Source: Lewinellaceae bacterium (GTDB taxonomy: Bacteria; Bacteroidota; Bacteroidia; Chitinophagales; Saprospiraceae). Taken from it: 64,000 bases of DNA. This document shows, piece after piece, positions 7,634 to 16,339 of the stretch. The stretch is taken from the NCBI GenBank assembly GCA_020636355.1, contig JACJYB010000003.1, forward strand, positions 186,001 to 250,000, given 5' to 3'. Made by a program: the position numbers and the translations under genes. The first letter of the stretch is position 1, and each line of letters begins with the position of its first letter. The notes under the pieces were generated by a model. The model worked only from the letters and a program-made list of their open reading frames with translations, was not told the origin of the DNA and did not search any database.

Positions 7634-9382
7634 ATGGAAAAAACAGTTGCCATCCAGCCTACTGCTGCCACACTATTAGAATCTAAAATCGGACAAGAAG
7701 TATCCGGGGCCGAAGCTGTACTGCTTTGTTTACTGGCAGAGAATGTTGATACCATTTTCGGCTATCCGGGTGGTGCTAACATGCCCATTTACGATGCTTT
7801 GTATCACTACCAGGACGTACTCAGACACATTTTGCCACGGCACGAACAAGGGGCTATACATGCAGCCGAAGGTTTTGCACGGGTTACCCGGCAAACTGGG
7901 GTCTGTATGGCCACTTCCGGTCCCGGGGCAACCAATCTGATCACCGGTATCGGAGATGCCATCCTTGACTCCACGCCGCTAGTTTGCATTACAGGTCAGG
8001 TTTTCCGGCATTTATTAGGTTCCGATGCTTTCCAGGAAACCGATGTCATCGGTTGTACGACCTCCATCTCCAAATGGAATTATCAGATCACCCATGCGGA
8101 TGAAATTCCAGAGATTTTTGCCAAAGCATTTTACATCGCCAATTCAGGTCGTCCCGGTCCAGTGGTTATTGATATTACGAAAAATGCCCAAGTTGAAAAA
8201 TTAACTTTCAACTATCACCGCACTCCTTATATCCGGAGTTATCACCCGAATCCCAAGCCCGATCTTGCGAAGATTCAGGAAGCTGCGGATCTGATCAATT
8301 CGGCCAAAAAACCATTTATCGTTGCTGGACACGGTATTCAGTTGGCACATGCCCAGGAGATCTTCCGGGAGTTTGTTGAAAAGTCCGGTATTCCGCTTGG
8401 CACGACCATTCATGGCTTATCCGACATTCCGTCCAGTCATCCATTGAATATGGGAATGCTTGGAATGCATGGCAACTATGGCCCAAATGTTAAAACCAAC
8501 GAATGCGACGTGCTGATTGCCATTGGAATGCGGTTTGATGACCGCGTTACTGGCGATGTATCGAGATATGCAAAGCAAGCAAGGGTCATTCACATTGAGA
8601 TCGACCCGTCGGAAATCGGTAAAAACGTCAAGACGGAGGTGCCCATTAATTGCGATGCAAAATTGGCATTGGAATTACTCCTCCCCATGATCGATAAGAA
8701 AACGTATCCGGAATGGATAGCTGAATTCAAGGCCTGTGCCGATCAGGAAGCCGAAATTGTATTTACCAAAGATTTTGCCCCACAATCGGAAGGTCTCCTG
8801 AATATGGCAAGAGTCGTCAAGACCATTTCCGACATGACACATGGTCAGGCCATCGTTACGACAGATGTCGGTCAGCATCAGATGGTTGCTGCCCGTTATT
8901 ACCAATACGAGGATACCAATCAATGGGTTTCTTCAGGCGGGGCAGGAACCATGGGCTATGGGCTGCCAGCTGCATTTGGCGCCAAGCTGGCCCGACCGGA
9001 TAAGGATGTGATCCTCTTTGTTGGGGACGGTGGATTCCAGATGACGCTTCAGGAATTGGGTATGTGCTCTCAGTGGAATGTCGGGGTAAAAATTGTTCTC
9101 CTGGATAACGAATTTCTCGGCATGGTACGTCAGTGGCAGGAGTTATTTTTTGATGTCAGATATTCCCAGGTTGCCCTCAAGAATCCCAACTTTGTGAAGA
9201 TCGCTGAAGGATTCGGAGTTCCCGGCAAAACCATTAAATACGATCACGAGCTTAAAGCCGGGATTCAGGAAATGCTGGATTCGCCTGGTCCCTATTTGCT
9301 GCATGTCCGGGTCATTAAGGAAGAAAACATCTTCCCAATGGTCCCAACGGGTTGTGCAGTCGATGAAATAAGACTGGAATAG
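7634..9382 (+). CDS. ilvB: Acetolactate synthase, large (catalytic) subunit
   Basis: A TPP- and FAD-dependent enzyme that condenses pyruvate with pyruvate or 2-oxobutyrate, the first common step of Val/Ile synthesis. The 582-residue product has the N-terminal PYR domain (FGYPGGANMP, with the catalytic glutamate in RHEQGAIHAAEGFAR), a central domain, and the C-terminal PP domain with the GDGGFQMT thiamine-diphosphate motif. The start at 7634 (MEKTVAIQP) is preferred over an upstream extension that overlaps ilvD by about 100 bp. The regulatory subunit gene ilvN follows 37 bp downstream. Confidence 0.97.
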   Translation: MEKTVAIQPTAATLLESKIGQEVSGAEAVLLCLLAENVDTIFGYPGGANMPIYDALYHYQDVLRHILPRHEQGAIHAAEGFARVTRQTGVCMATSGPGATNLITGIGDAILDSTPLVCITGQVFRHLLGSDAFQETDVIGCTTSISKWNYQITHADEIPEIFAKAFYIANSGRPGPVVIDITKNAQVEKLTFNYHRTPYIRSYHPNPKPDLAKIQEAADLINSAKKPFIVAGHGIQLAHAQEIFREFVEKSGIPLGTTIHGLSDIPSSHPLNMGMLGMHGNYGPNVKTNECDVLIAIGMRFDDRVTGDVSRYAKQARVIHIEIDPSEIGKNVKTEVPINCDAKLALELLLPMIDKKTYPEWIAEFKACADQEAEIVFTKDFAPQSEGLLNMARVVKTISDMTHGQAIVTTDVGQHQMVAARYYQYEDTNQWVSSGGAGTMGYGLPAAFGAKLARPDKDVILFVGDGGFQMTLQELGMCSQWNVGVKIVLLDNEFLGMVRQWQELFFDVRYSQVALKNPNFVKIAEGFGVPGKTIKYDHELKAGIQEMLDSPGPYLLHVRVIKEENIFPMVPTGCAVDEIRLE

Positions 9383-9419
9383 AGGAATAATAGTTCGGTA
9401 CAAATCGAAATTGTGGATT

Positions 9420-9959
9420 ATGAACAAGCAGGTATTTACCATTACGGTTTTTACAGAAAACAAAACCGGATTGCTTACGCGGGTGGTATCCATTTTTACC
9501 CGTAGACACATTAACATCGAAAGTTTGACCACTTCGAGATCTTCCCTGGAAGGTATCCACCGGTTTACAATCGTCGTACTGGTGGAAGAAGAAATGGTCA
9601 AAAAATTGGTGGCACAACTTGAAAAACAAGTGGATGTTCTAAAAGCATTTTATTACCGTGATTCAGAGATTGTTCATCAGGAGATCGCCCTGTATAAAGT
9701 GCCAACCCATGCTTTTAAAAACGGGGATCGGGTTGAACGGTTAATTCGTGCACACAATGCCCGTATCCTGGTTATCGAAGAAGAATTCATAGTCATTGAA
9801 AAAACAGGCCATTCCACTGAAACGGAAGCGCTACTCAATGACTTGCAAGACATCGGTATCTTTGAGTTCGTTCGGTCCGGAAGAGTGGCCATTGTTAAGC
9901 CCATGGAACGACTGAACACCTATCTGAGATCCTTACAGGAAAATTACATTATACAATAA
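9420..9959 (+). CDS. ilvN: Acetolactate synthase, small (regulatory) subunit
   Basis: A 179-residue protein with an N-terminal ACT domain (FTITVFTENKTGLLTRVVSIF, about residues 6-80) and the C-terminal ALS small-subunit domain. The family confers valine feedback inhibition and stimulates the large subunit. The ATG at 9420 is chosen; a TTG codon three codons upstream is the only alternative. It is placed between ilvB and ilvC, with 16 bp to the ilvC ATG. Confidence 0.95.
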   Translation: MNKQVFTITVFTENKTGLLTRVVSIFTRRHINIESLTTSRSSLEGIHRFTIVVLVEEEMVKKLVAQLEKQVDVLKAFYYRDSEIVHQEIALYKVPTHAFKNGDRVERLIRAHNARILVIEEEFIVIEKTGHSTETEALLNDLQDIGIFEFVRSGRVAIVKPMERLNTYLRSLQENYIIQ

Positions 9960-9975
9960 ATTGAAATCGTATTCT

Positions 9976-11022
9976 ATGGCTAAATTAAATTTTGGTGGTG
10001 TCGAGGAATTTGTGATCACCAGAGAAGAATTCCCTTTAGAGAAAGCCCGGGAAATTCTCAAAAACGAAACAATTGCCGTAATTGGTTATGGCGTGCAAGG
10101 CCCAGGACAAGCATTAAACTTGCGTGATAATGGATTTAATGTGATCGTTGGTCAACGTAATCCGTCTAAATCCTGGGACAAAGCTGTTGCTGACGGATTT
10201 GTTCCGGGTGAAACCCTCTTCAGCATCGAAGAAGCGGCAAAGCAAGGAACCATACTCCTGTATCTGCTTAGCGATGCCGCACAAATAGCTGCCTGGCCTC
10301 AAATCAAACCTTACCTGACCTCAGGCAAAGGCTTGTACTTCTCTCACGGATTTGGGATTACCTTCAACGATCAGACCGAAATCATCCCTCCCAAAGACAT
10401 CGATGTATTTCTGGTAGCTCCTAAAGGATCCGGCACCTCATTACGCCGTATGTTTTTGGAAGGACGCGGATTAAATTCCAGCTATGCGATTTACCAGGAT
10501 GCGACGGGGAATGCAAAAGACCGCGCACTGGCACTAGGCATCGGTGTCGGTTCCGGATACCTCTTTGAAACCAATTTCAAAAATGAGGTTTATTCTGACC
10601 TAACGGGAGAACGCGGCACCCTGATGGGAGCAATTCAAGGTATCTTTGAAGCACAGTACACGGTGTTGCGCGAGCATGGTCATTCTCCTTCAGAGGCGTT
10701 TAATGAGACGGTTGAAGAATTAACCCAATCGTTGATGCCACTCGTCGCCGAAAATGGTATGGACTGGATGTATGCCAACTGCTCAACAACCGCCCAACGT
10801 GGTGCACTGGATTGGAAAAACCGTTTTCGCGATGCCGTAAGGCCGGTATTTGAAGATCTTTACAAAAGCGTCTCCACCGGAAATGAAGCGCGCATATCCA
10901 TTAACTCGAACTCCCAAGCGGATTACCGGGTTAAACTCGAACAAGAGTTGAAGGAATTGCGTGAATCTGAAATGTGGCAAGCCGGACGGACAGTAAGAAG
11001 TCTGCGGCCGGAAAAACAATAA
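9976..11022 (+). CDS. ilvC: Ketol-acid reductoisomerase
   Basis: Catalyses the Mg2+- and NAD(P)H-dependent alkyl migration and reduction of acetolactate or acetohydroxybutyrate. The 348-residue product starts MAKLNFGGVEEFV at 9976, a typical Bacteroidota start. The Rossmann glycine motif is IGYGVQGPGQ, near residues 39-48. The C-terminal knotted domain has the metal-binding acid in NEVYSDLTGERGTLMG. The gene lies between ilvN and ilvA in the operon, and the ilvA ATG follows after 9 bp. Confidence 0.96.
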   Translation: MAKLNFGGVEEFVITREEFPLEKAREILKNETIAVIGYGVQGPGQALNLRDNGFNVIVGQRNPSKSWDKAVADGFVPGETLFSIEEAAKQGTILLYLLSDAAQIAAWPQIKPYLTSGKGLYFSHGFGITFNDQTEIIPPKDIDVFLVAPKGSGTSLRRMFLEGRGLNSSYAIYQDATGNAKDRALALGIGVGSGYLFETNFKNEVYSDLTGERGTLMGAIQGIFEAQYTVLREHGHSPSEAFNETVEELTQSLMPLVAENGMDWMYANCSTTAQRGALDWKNRFRDAVRPVFEDLYKSVSTGNEARISINSNSQADYRVKLEQELKELRESEMWQAGRTVRSLRPEKQ

Positions 11023-11031
11023 AGGAACGGT

Positions 11032-12306
11032 ATGACATTTAGTGAAGCGACTGGCACGGCTCCTCTCATTTCTTTGGAAGCCATCCAGGCCGCAAGCATC
11101 CGTTTGAAGGAGGTTGCATATCATACACCACTGATGCATAATCTGCATTTGTCGGAACTATATGGATGCAACCTCTTGCTTAAACGGGAGGACCTTCAGG
11201 TAGTACGCTCCTATAAAGTACGAGGAGCATATAACAAAATGAGTTCACTTCCAACGGAAGTATTGCGGTGCGGCGTTGTGTGCGCCAGTGCAGGCAACCA
11301 TGCCCAGGGCGTCGCTTTTGCGTGCAGACTTCTTGAGGCTCCCGGCAAAATTTACATGCCCTCCACAACACCGTCGCAAAAGATCCAAAAAGTAAAAACC
11401 TTTGGGAAGGAGTTTGTCGAAATCGTTCTGACCGGCGATACCTTTGATGCAGCTTATGAAATTGCCATGGAAGACTGCACCCAAAATGGCAAAACATTCA
11501 TCCATCCTTTCAACGATGAACAGATCATGGCAGGGCAAGGTACCGTAGCGGTAGAGATCCTGCAGGATGCCAAGGTTCCACTTGATTTTCTTATCGTACC
11601 CATTGGCGGCGGAGGATTATTATCAGGAGTGGGTAGTTATTTTAAGCAACTGAGCCCGCGCACCAGAATTATCGGAGTTCAACCTGCTGGCGCTCCTTCA
11701 ATGGCAGAAGCCATCCGGCAAGGCCAGCTTGTTACCCTTGCAAAAATTGATCGTTTTGTTGATGGCGCCGCGGTGAAAAGAAGCGGAGACAAGACATTTC
11801 GAATAGTTCGCCAATTGCTGGAGGATGTATTGCTGGTCGATGAAGGCAAGGTTTGTAGTACCATCCTGAAATTATACAATGAGGAAGCCATTGTGGTCGA
11901 ACCGGCCGGAGCAATGTCGGTAACAGCGCTGGATTTGCTGCGGGAAGAAATCAAGGGCAAAAATGTGTGCTGTATTGTAAGCGGGGGAAATAATGACATC
12001 ACGCGGACTGAAGAAATAAAAGAACGCTCTTTACTAAGTGAAGGTCTAAAACATTACTTCATCATTCGGTTTCCCCAGCGAGCAGGTGCATTGCGTGAGT
12101 TTCTGAACAACGTCCTTGGTCCGGATGATGATATCACCCATTTTGAATACACAAAGAAAAACAATCGCGATGCAGGTCCGGCGCTAGTAGGGATTGAATT
12201 AAAACAACGTGAAGCCTACTCGGGATTGGTACAACGCATGGATCAATACGGGATTGACTATCAAAATGTCAATAAAGATCCAATGTTATTCGACTTTCTG
12301 GTGTAA
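11032..12306 (+). CDS. ilvA: Threonine ammonia-lyase (biosynthetic, single ACT-like domain)
   Basis: Makes 2-oxobutyrate from threonine, the entry to isoleucine. This 424-residue PLP enzyme has the Schiff-base lysine K62 in SYKVRGAYNKM, the glycine-rich phosphate loop (IGGGGLLSG) and a single C-terminal ACT-like regulatory domain (about residues 335-424), as in the short IlvA class. An AAGGA sequence sits 5-6 nt before the ATG, one of the clearer Shine-Dalgarno sites in the window. It is the last gene of ilvDBNCA, and its stop lies 16 bp from the stop of the convergent methyltransferase gene. Confidence 0.95.
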   Translation: MTFSEATGTAPLISLEAIQAASIRLKEVAYHTPLMHNLHLSELYGCNLLLKREDLQVVRSYKVRGAYNKMSSLPTEVLRCGVVCASAGNHAQGVAFACRLLEAPGKIYMPSTTPSQKIQKVKTFGKEFVEIVLTGDTFDAAYEIAMEDCTQNGKTFIHPFNDEQIMAGQGTVAVEILQDAKVPLDFLIVPIGGGGLLSGVGSYFKQLSPRTRIIGVQPAGAPSMAEAIRQGQLVTLAKIDRFVDGAAVKRSGDKTFRIVRQLLEDVLLVDEGKVCSTILKLYNEEAIVVEPAGAMSVTALDLLREEIKGKNVCCIVSGGNNDITRTEEIKERSLLSEGLKHYFIIRFPQRAGALREFLNNVLGPDDDITHFEYTKKNNRDAGPALVGIELKQREAYSGLVQRMDQYGIDYQNVNKDPMLFDFLV

Positions 12307-12322
12307 CCGGAAGCACTTCATT

Positions 12323-12859
12323 TTACAAAATAGGCCTCCATCTGCTGAGCAGATCCCATAGCAGGATTCCAATGGAAACCGAAATGTTCAGGGAATGCTT
12401 TGTTCCGAACTGTGGTATTTCAACCGCCCCTGCAGCAACTGGTAAAAATGCTTCGCTCACTCCATGGACCTCATTGCCAAATATGAGTGCCAATGGCATC
12501 AGTCCATCACCATCAAATACCCTTAAGTCCACACTCGAATCGGTTTGCTCGACCACCCAGATTGGACAGCTCTCATTTTTCAAATATGCAATGCAGGATT
12601 CTGGTGTTGCAAAATATTGCCACCGGACACTTGCTTCTGCCCCGATCGCTGCCTTCAGTATTTCCCGGTGAGGAGGCTGTGGCGTGATGCCTATCAAAAG
12701 AATTTCTTCGACCAGAAATGCATCCGAGGTCCTGAAAGCAGATCCCACGTTGATTCCTGAACGAACATTGTCCAGCACCACTTTTACGGGCATCTTAGCT
12801 GCTTGCAAATGATCCGCTATGGTGTGCCGACCCAATTCATCCAAACTTAATTTCTTCAT
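12323..12859 (-). CDS. TrmH/SpoU-family RNA 2'-O-methyltransferase
   Basis: A 178-residue SPOUT methyltransferase without an N-terminal substrate-binding domain. Motif 1 is DNVRSGINVGSAFRTSDAF (near residues 29-47), motif 2 is LIFGNEVHGVSEAFL, and motif 3 is IPQFGTKHSLNISVSIGILLWDL, which together form the trefoil-knot SAM site. The family methylates 2'-OH groups in tRNA or rRNA; the target cannot be read from the sequence. It is monocistronic and convergent with ilvA. Confidence 0.88.
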   Translation of the reverse strand: MKKLSLDELGRHTIADHLQAAKMPVKVVLDNVRSGINVGSAFRTSDAFLVEEILLIGITPQPPHREILKAAIGAEASVRWQYFATPESCIAYLKNESCPIWVVEQTDSSVDLRVFDGDGLMPLALIFGNEVHGVSEAFLPVAAGAVEIPQFGTKHSLNISVSIGILLWDLLSRWRPIL

Positions 12860-12946
12860 ATACCGCTACTCAAGAATGTGATCCAATCTGACAACATTCC
12901 CCGCCTGGGGCATCAACGAAGATGGAAAAGTCTGGAATTTAATTGG

Positions 12947-14383
12947 CTATCGTTTGAATAAAATAACTTCTACCGAACCCTTCTTCCAAATATTCAGCAT
13001 TTCCCAACTTGTAAAGAGCGTCCGGATTTCCTCGTTGGAAAATTCATTCATTACATTGGAATAAAGAATGTAACGGTCGTTATCCAGGTCTTTCTCTTTA
13101 AATATTCGGCGGTTGTCGGAGAGATGGGTAAAATATTCGGAACGCAGATTGGGGAAGGCCGTACCAATCATCGAGTATGGAAGCCCCAAATAATCAATGT
13201 AATTCTTTGCGTCGGTCATCAGATTTCCATAGGGAAGATAGGCCAAACTGGCATCCCAGCCACGGGATATACCGATCGGATAATTCCAAATATTCCCGGA
13301 GAGCATCCCGATAGAACAAATCATAGCCAGAATAGAGGCGCGTACTTTCCGAAATGGCATCTCATTAAGTGTTACTATTCCGGTGATTGCAAACGTAAAA
13401 TATAACGGAAGAAAGTAGCGGTGGGCTAAGAGATTCTGGTACAAAAGTAGCGGAAGGGTCACCACCACCATAACCAGCAGAAGTAGGAAAAATGGTTTGG
13501 CACGCCGCCAAGTCAAAGGATGAGAACGTGCCAGGAACCAAAGAAGCAATGTCAATACCACAATAAACAGGTGGCCAAAATCGACCACCCGCCAAGCCCA
13601 TATAAGTATGTTTTTTAAAAACCCGGCGGGTGAGACCCACTGAAAGCTTGGAGCCCACGGTGAATCCGGATGATACCCGATCCAACCCTTTGTCAGGTAA
13701 TGCGTGGTAAGGAATGCTATGATAAACAGAATGCTTAGCATATAGGCAGGTAATGCAGCAAAAATCCGAAGACCCTTTTTTCGGTCGATCAGCAAATCCC
13801 GGAGTACTTCAAAAAGCATCAATCCGGCAACCACCATCATTCCGCGTAAGCTGACCATAGCCAGTAGAAGTGCCCCCAAAAGGACCAGGTGCCTTCGGTG
13901 GGCGAAGATGCCATACAGCGACATTATGAAAAAAGTACACAACCAAATATCTGGACTTATCAGGGTGGCCTGGGCAAGAAAAGTAGTATCCAGCAAAATT
14001 AGTGTGAGTAGCCAGACTCCTACCCTTCCTGGTACCAGAAGCTGAGATAATCGTACGGAGAAGTAGGTGAAGATCAGTAAGAAAGGGATCATACTCAGAT
14101 GAGAAACCGCCAGGCTTCTTCCGAATAGATTCCACATTGCCGCTATGTACAGACCAAAGAATGGAGGATGTCCACTATCGATCTCATCGGGTAGCAGCAG
14201 ACTGGAAAAATCAGTGCGAATAAAGTATTCCGGATGCAGTGAACCGAATTGTATGGTATCCCAAAAATAAGGTTCCTGCCTGATCAATAAGACCAGATTG
14301 ATCATAAAGATCACCGCCGGAATACCGGCTCTCCGCGCCAACTCAAACTTATCTCTTTGTTGAGCCCTCAGCACAGGATTCAA
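12947..14383 (-). CDS. Polytopic membrane glycosyltransferase, GT39/ArnT-like
   Basis: A 478-residue protein with about ten transmembrane segments. The first large external loop holds WDTIQFGSLHPEYFIRTDFSS and LLLPDEIDSGHPPFFGLYIA; an acidic residue pair followed by HPP is typical of GT-C fold enzymes of the dolichyl-phosphate-mannose/ArnT type. The soluble C-terminus is short. The family uses lipid-linked sugars to modify protein or lipid on the outer face of the inner membrane. The start is uncertain: TTG at 14383 or GTG at 14374, since the first ATG would cut the first membrane segment. It lies 118 bp downstream of pyrG. Confidence 0.7.
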   Translation of the reverse strand: MNPVLRAQQRDKFELARRAGIPAVIFMINLVLLIRQEPYFWDTIQFGSLHPEYFIRTDFSSLLLPDEIDSGHPPFFGLYIAAMWNLFGRSLAVSHLSMIPFLLIFTYFSVRLSQLLVPGRVGVWLLTLILLDTTFLAQATLISPDIWLCTFFIMSLYGIFAHRRHLVLLGALLLAMVSLRGMMVVAGLMLFEVLRDLLIDRKKGLRIFAALPAYMLSILFIIAFLTTHYLTKGWIGYHPDSPWAPSFQWVSPAGFLKNILIWAWRVVDFGHLFIVVLTLLLWFLARSHPLTWRRAKPFFLLLLVMVVVTLPLLLYQNLLAHRYFLPLYFTFAITGIVTLNEMPFRKVRASILAMICSIGMLSGNIWNYPIGISRGWDASLAYLPYGNLMTDAKNYIDYLGLPYSMIGTAFPNLRSEYFTHLSDNRRIFKEKDLDNDRYILYSNVMNEFSNEEIRTLFTSWEMLNIWKKGSVEVILFKR

Positions 14384-14501
14384 TTAAGCAATCATCAAAT
14401 ACATCTCTGACCAAATGACTACAAAATTGATACCATAGGGAAAACCAGTAATATGAATAGCCGGAAAGAAACACCCTGTTAATCAATCCAAATCCTTCCA
14501 G

Positions 14502-16115
14502 TTATTGCTGGTTCTTATATTCGATGCAGGCCCCGACAAACGCAACAAACAAGGGATGCGGTCGTTCTACGGTACTTTTCAATTCTGGATGGAATTGAAC
14601 ACCCACAAAATAAGGGTGGTCATTTAACTCGATGGCTTCTACCAAACCGGTTCCCGGATTAAATCCGGAGGCGTGCATACCATGCTTCTCAAGGATCTCC
14701 AGGTATTTGTTATTGAATTCATACCGATGGCGATGCCGCTCACTGATGTTCTTCGTTTTATAAGCCTTGTAGATCTTGGTCTTTGGCTCCAACCGGCATT
14801 CGTAGGCACCTAGACGCATAGTGCCTCCTTTTTGAGTTATTTTCTTCTGCTCCGGCATCATATCGATGACCGGATCCGGCGTATTTGGATTTACCTCCGT
14901 AGTATGTGCTTCGGTCAATCCAGCCAAATTACGGGCGTACTCGACGACAGCACATTGCATGCCCAGACAGATGCCGAAAAATGGAATTTTGTTCTCCCTC
15001 ACAAAGCGTATTGCCTGAATTTTGCCTTCAATCCCCCGTTCTCCAAATCCGGGTGCGACCAGGACCCCGTGAAGATTACTAAGCCGCTTGGGGATGTCAT
15101 CATGATTTTCCAGGTCTTCAGAGTGGATCGGAATCACATGGACCTTGCATTCATGGGCAGTTCCGGCATGTACAAAAGACTCGTGAATGGATTTATAGGC
15201 ATCTGGAAGTTCATTGTATTTGCCAACCAGACCGATACGTACTTCCCGGATCGGGTTCTTCAGTTTTCCAAGAAATTCAGTCCAGGCTTCCAGGTTTGGA
15301 GCCGTTTTAGTACTGAGTTTCAACTTTTGCAGCACATTGGAATCCAGTTTTTCCTTGAGCATTAACAACGGCACATCATAGATGGTCTCGGCATCCCGTG
15401 CTTCGATTACAGAACGCTCATCGACATTACAGAAAAGCGCAAGTTTCCGGCGAATATCTTTTGGCAAGGGGTACTCGGTTCTGCACACCAGGATATCCGG
15501 TTGAATACCGGTTTCCAGCAATTGCTTGACGGAATGCTGGGTAGGCTTTGTTTTTAACTCCTTTGCAGCAGCCAGGTAAGGGATCAAGGTGAGATGGATG
15601 GTCAGGCAGTTGTCCTTACCCAACTCAAAGCGCATTTGCCTCAAGGCTTCCAGGTAAGGAAGCGATTCGATATCCCCTACCGTTCCACCAATTTCAGTGA
15701 TGATAATATCGTATTTACCCGCTTCTTCCAGCAAACGGACCCTTCTCTTGATTTCATCGGTAATATGCGGGACAACCTGGACCGTTTTCCCGAGATACGC
15801 CCCTCCCCGCTCCTTCTCTATGACGGTCAGGTAAATTCTTCCGGTCGTAACATTATTTGCCTGAGACGTGGGCACACTTAAAAAACGCTCATAATGTCCC
15901 AAATCCAGGTCCGTTTCAGCTCCGTCATCGGTCACATAGCACTCCCCATGCTCGTAGGGATTGAGTGTACCTGGATCCACATTAATGTAGGGATCAAATT
16001 TCTGAATGGTGACGGAGAATCCACGGGCTTGCAACAATTTGGCAAGAGAGGCTGAAATAATACCTTTTCCAAGGGAAGAGGTAACGCCACCCGTAACGAA
16101 AATGTGTTTTGTCAT
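14502..16115 (-). CDS. pyrG: CTP synthase
   Basis: Converts UTP to CTP with glutamine and ATP. The 537-residue product has the full-length two-domain arrangement: the amidoligase domain starts MTKHIFVTGGVTSSLGKGI (P-loop) and contains the IGGTVGDIES motif, and the class I glutaminase domain has the nucleophile Cys in FFGICLGMQ and the catalytic His/Glu in FHPE. The start is unambiguous. It is divergent from the gene at 16340, with about 220 bp between. Confidence 0.98.
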   Translation of the reverse strand: MTKHIFVTGGVTSSLGKGIISASLAKLLQARGFSVTIQKFDPYINVDPGTLNPYEHGECYVTDDGAETDLDLGHYERFLSVPTSQANNVTTGRIYLTVIEKERGGAYLGKTVQVVPHITDEIKRRVRLLEEAGKYDIIITEIGGTVGDIESLPYLEALRQMRFELGKDNCLTIHLTLIPYLAAAKELKTKPTQHSVKQLLETGIQPDILVCRTEYPLPKDIRRKLALFCNVDERSVIEARDAETIYDVPLLMLKEKLDSNVLQKLKLSTKTAPNLEAWTEFLGKLKNPIREVRIGLVGKYNELPDAYKSIHESFVHAGTAHECKVHVIPIHSEDLENHDDIPKRLSNLHGVLVAPGFGERGIEGKIQAIRFVRENKIPFFGICLGMQCAVVEYARNLAGLTEAHTTEVNPNTPDPVIDMMPEQKKITQKGGTMRLGAYECRLEPKTKIYKAYKTKNISERHRHRYEFNNKYLEILEKHGMHASGFNPGTGLVEAIELNDHPYFVGVQFHPELKSTVERPHPLFVAFVGACIEYKNQQ

Positions 16116-16250
16116 GATGATTTTGCGTTCAACTCGTTACGGGTCTCAAAGATAGAAGGTTATTTCAAAATTCCGATGAGTGGCAATCGATCAATTGATA
16201 AATAATTATCTATGAACTGATAATGAGCTACTTATGAACTTCATAATTTG

Positions 16251-16297
16251 TTAACATTGACATAACACGGGCTTAATGCCGGTTCAGGACTTTTGCA
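16251..16297 (+). promoter_or_regulatory. Candidate PHO-box-like promoter A (three heptamers, 11-bp phase)
   Basis: TTAACAT at 16251-16257 is followed at exactly 11-bp steps by ATAACAC (16262-16268) and TTAATGC (16273-16279). After 11 nt comes ACTTTTGCA, with TTTTG at 16291-16295; this resembles the Bacteroidota -7 element with its first T changed. Known PhoB boxes are 7-bp direct repeats with 4-bp spacers, the same 11-bp period. The distance from the first base of TTAACAT to the first base of TTTTG is 40 nt, identical to the promoter at 20694. The element lies 43 bp upstream of the triple-repeat surface-protein ATG. Confidence 0.55.
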
Positions 16298-16339
16298 TGG
16301 AAAAGTAAATAGCCAATCGTTAAATATTAAAAAATCCAT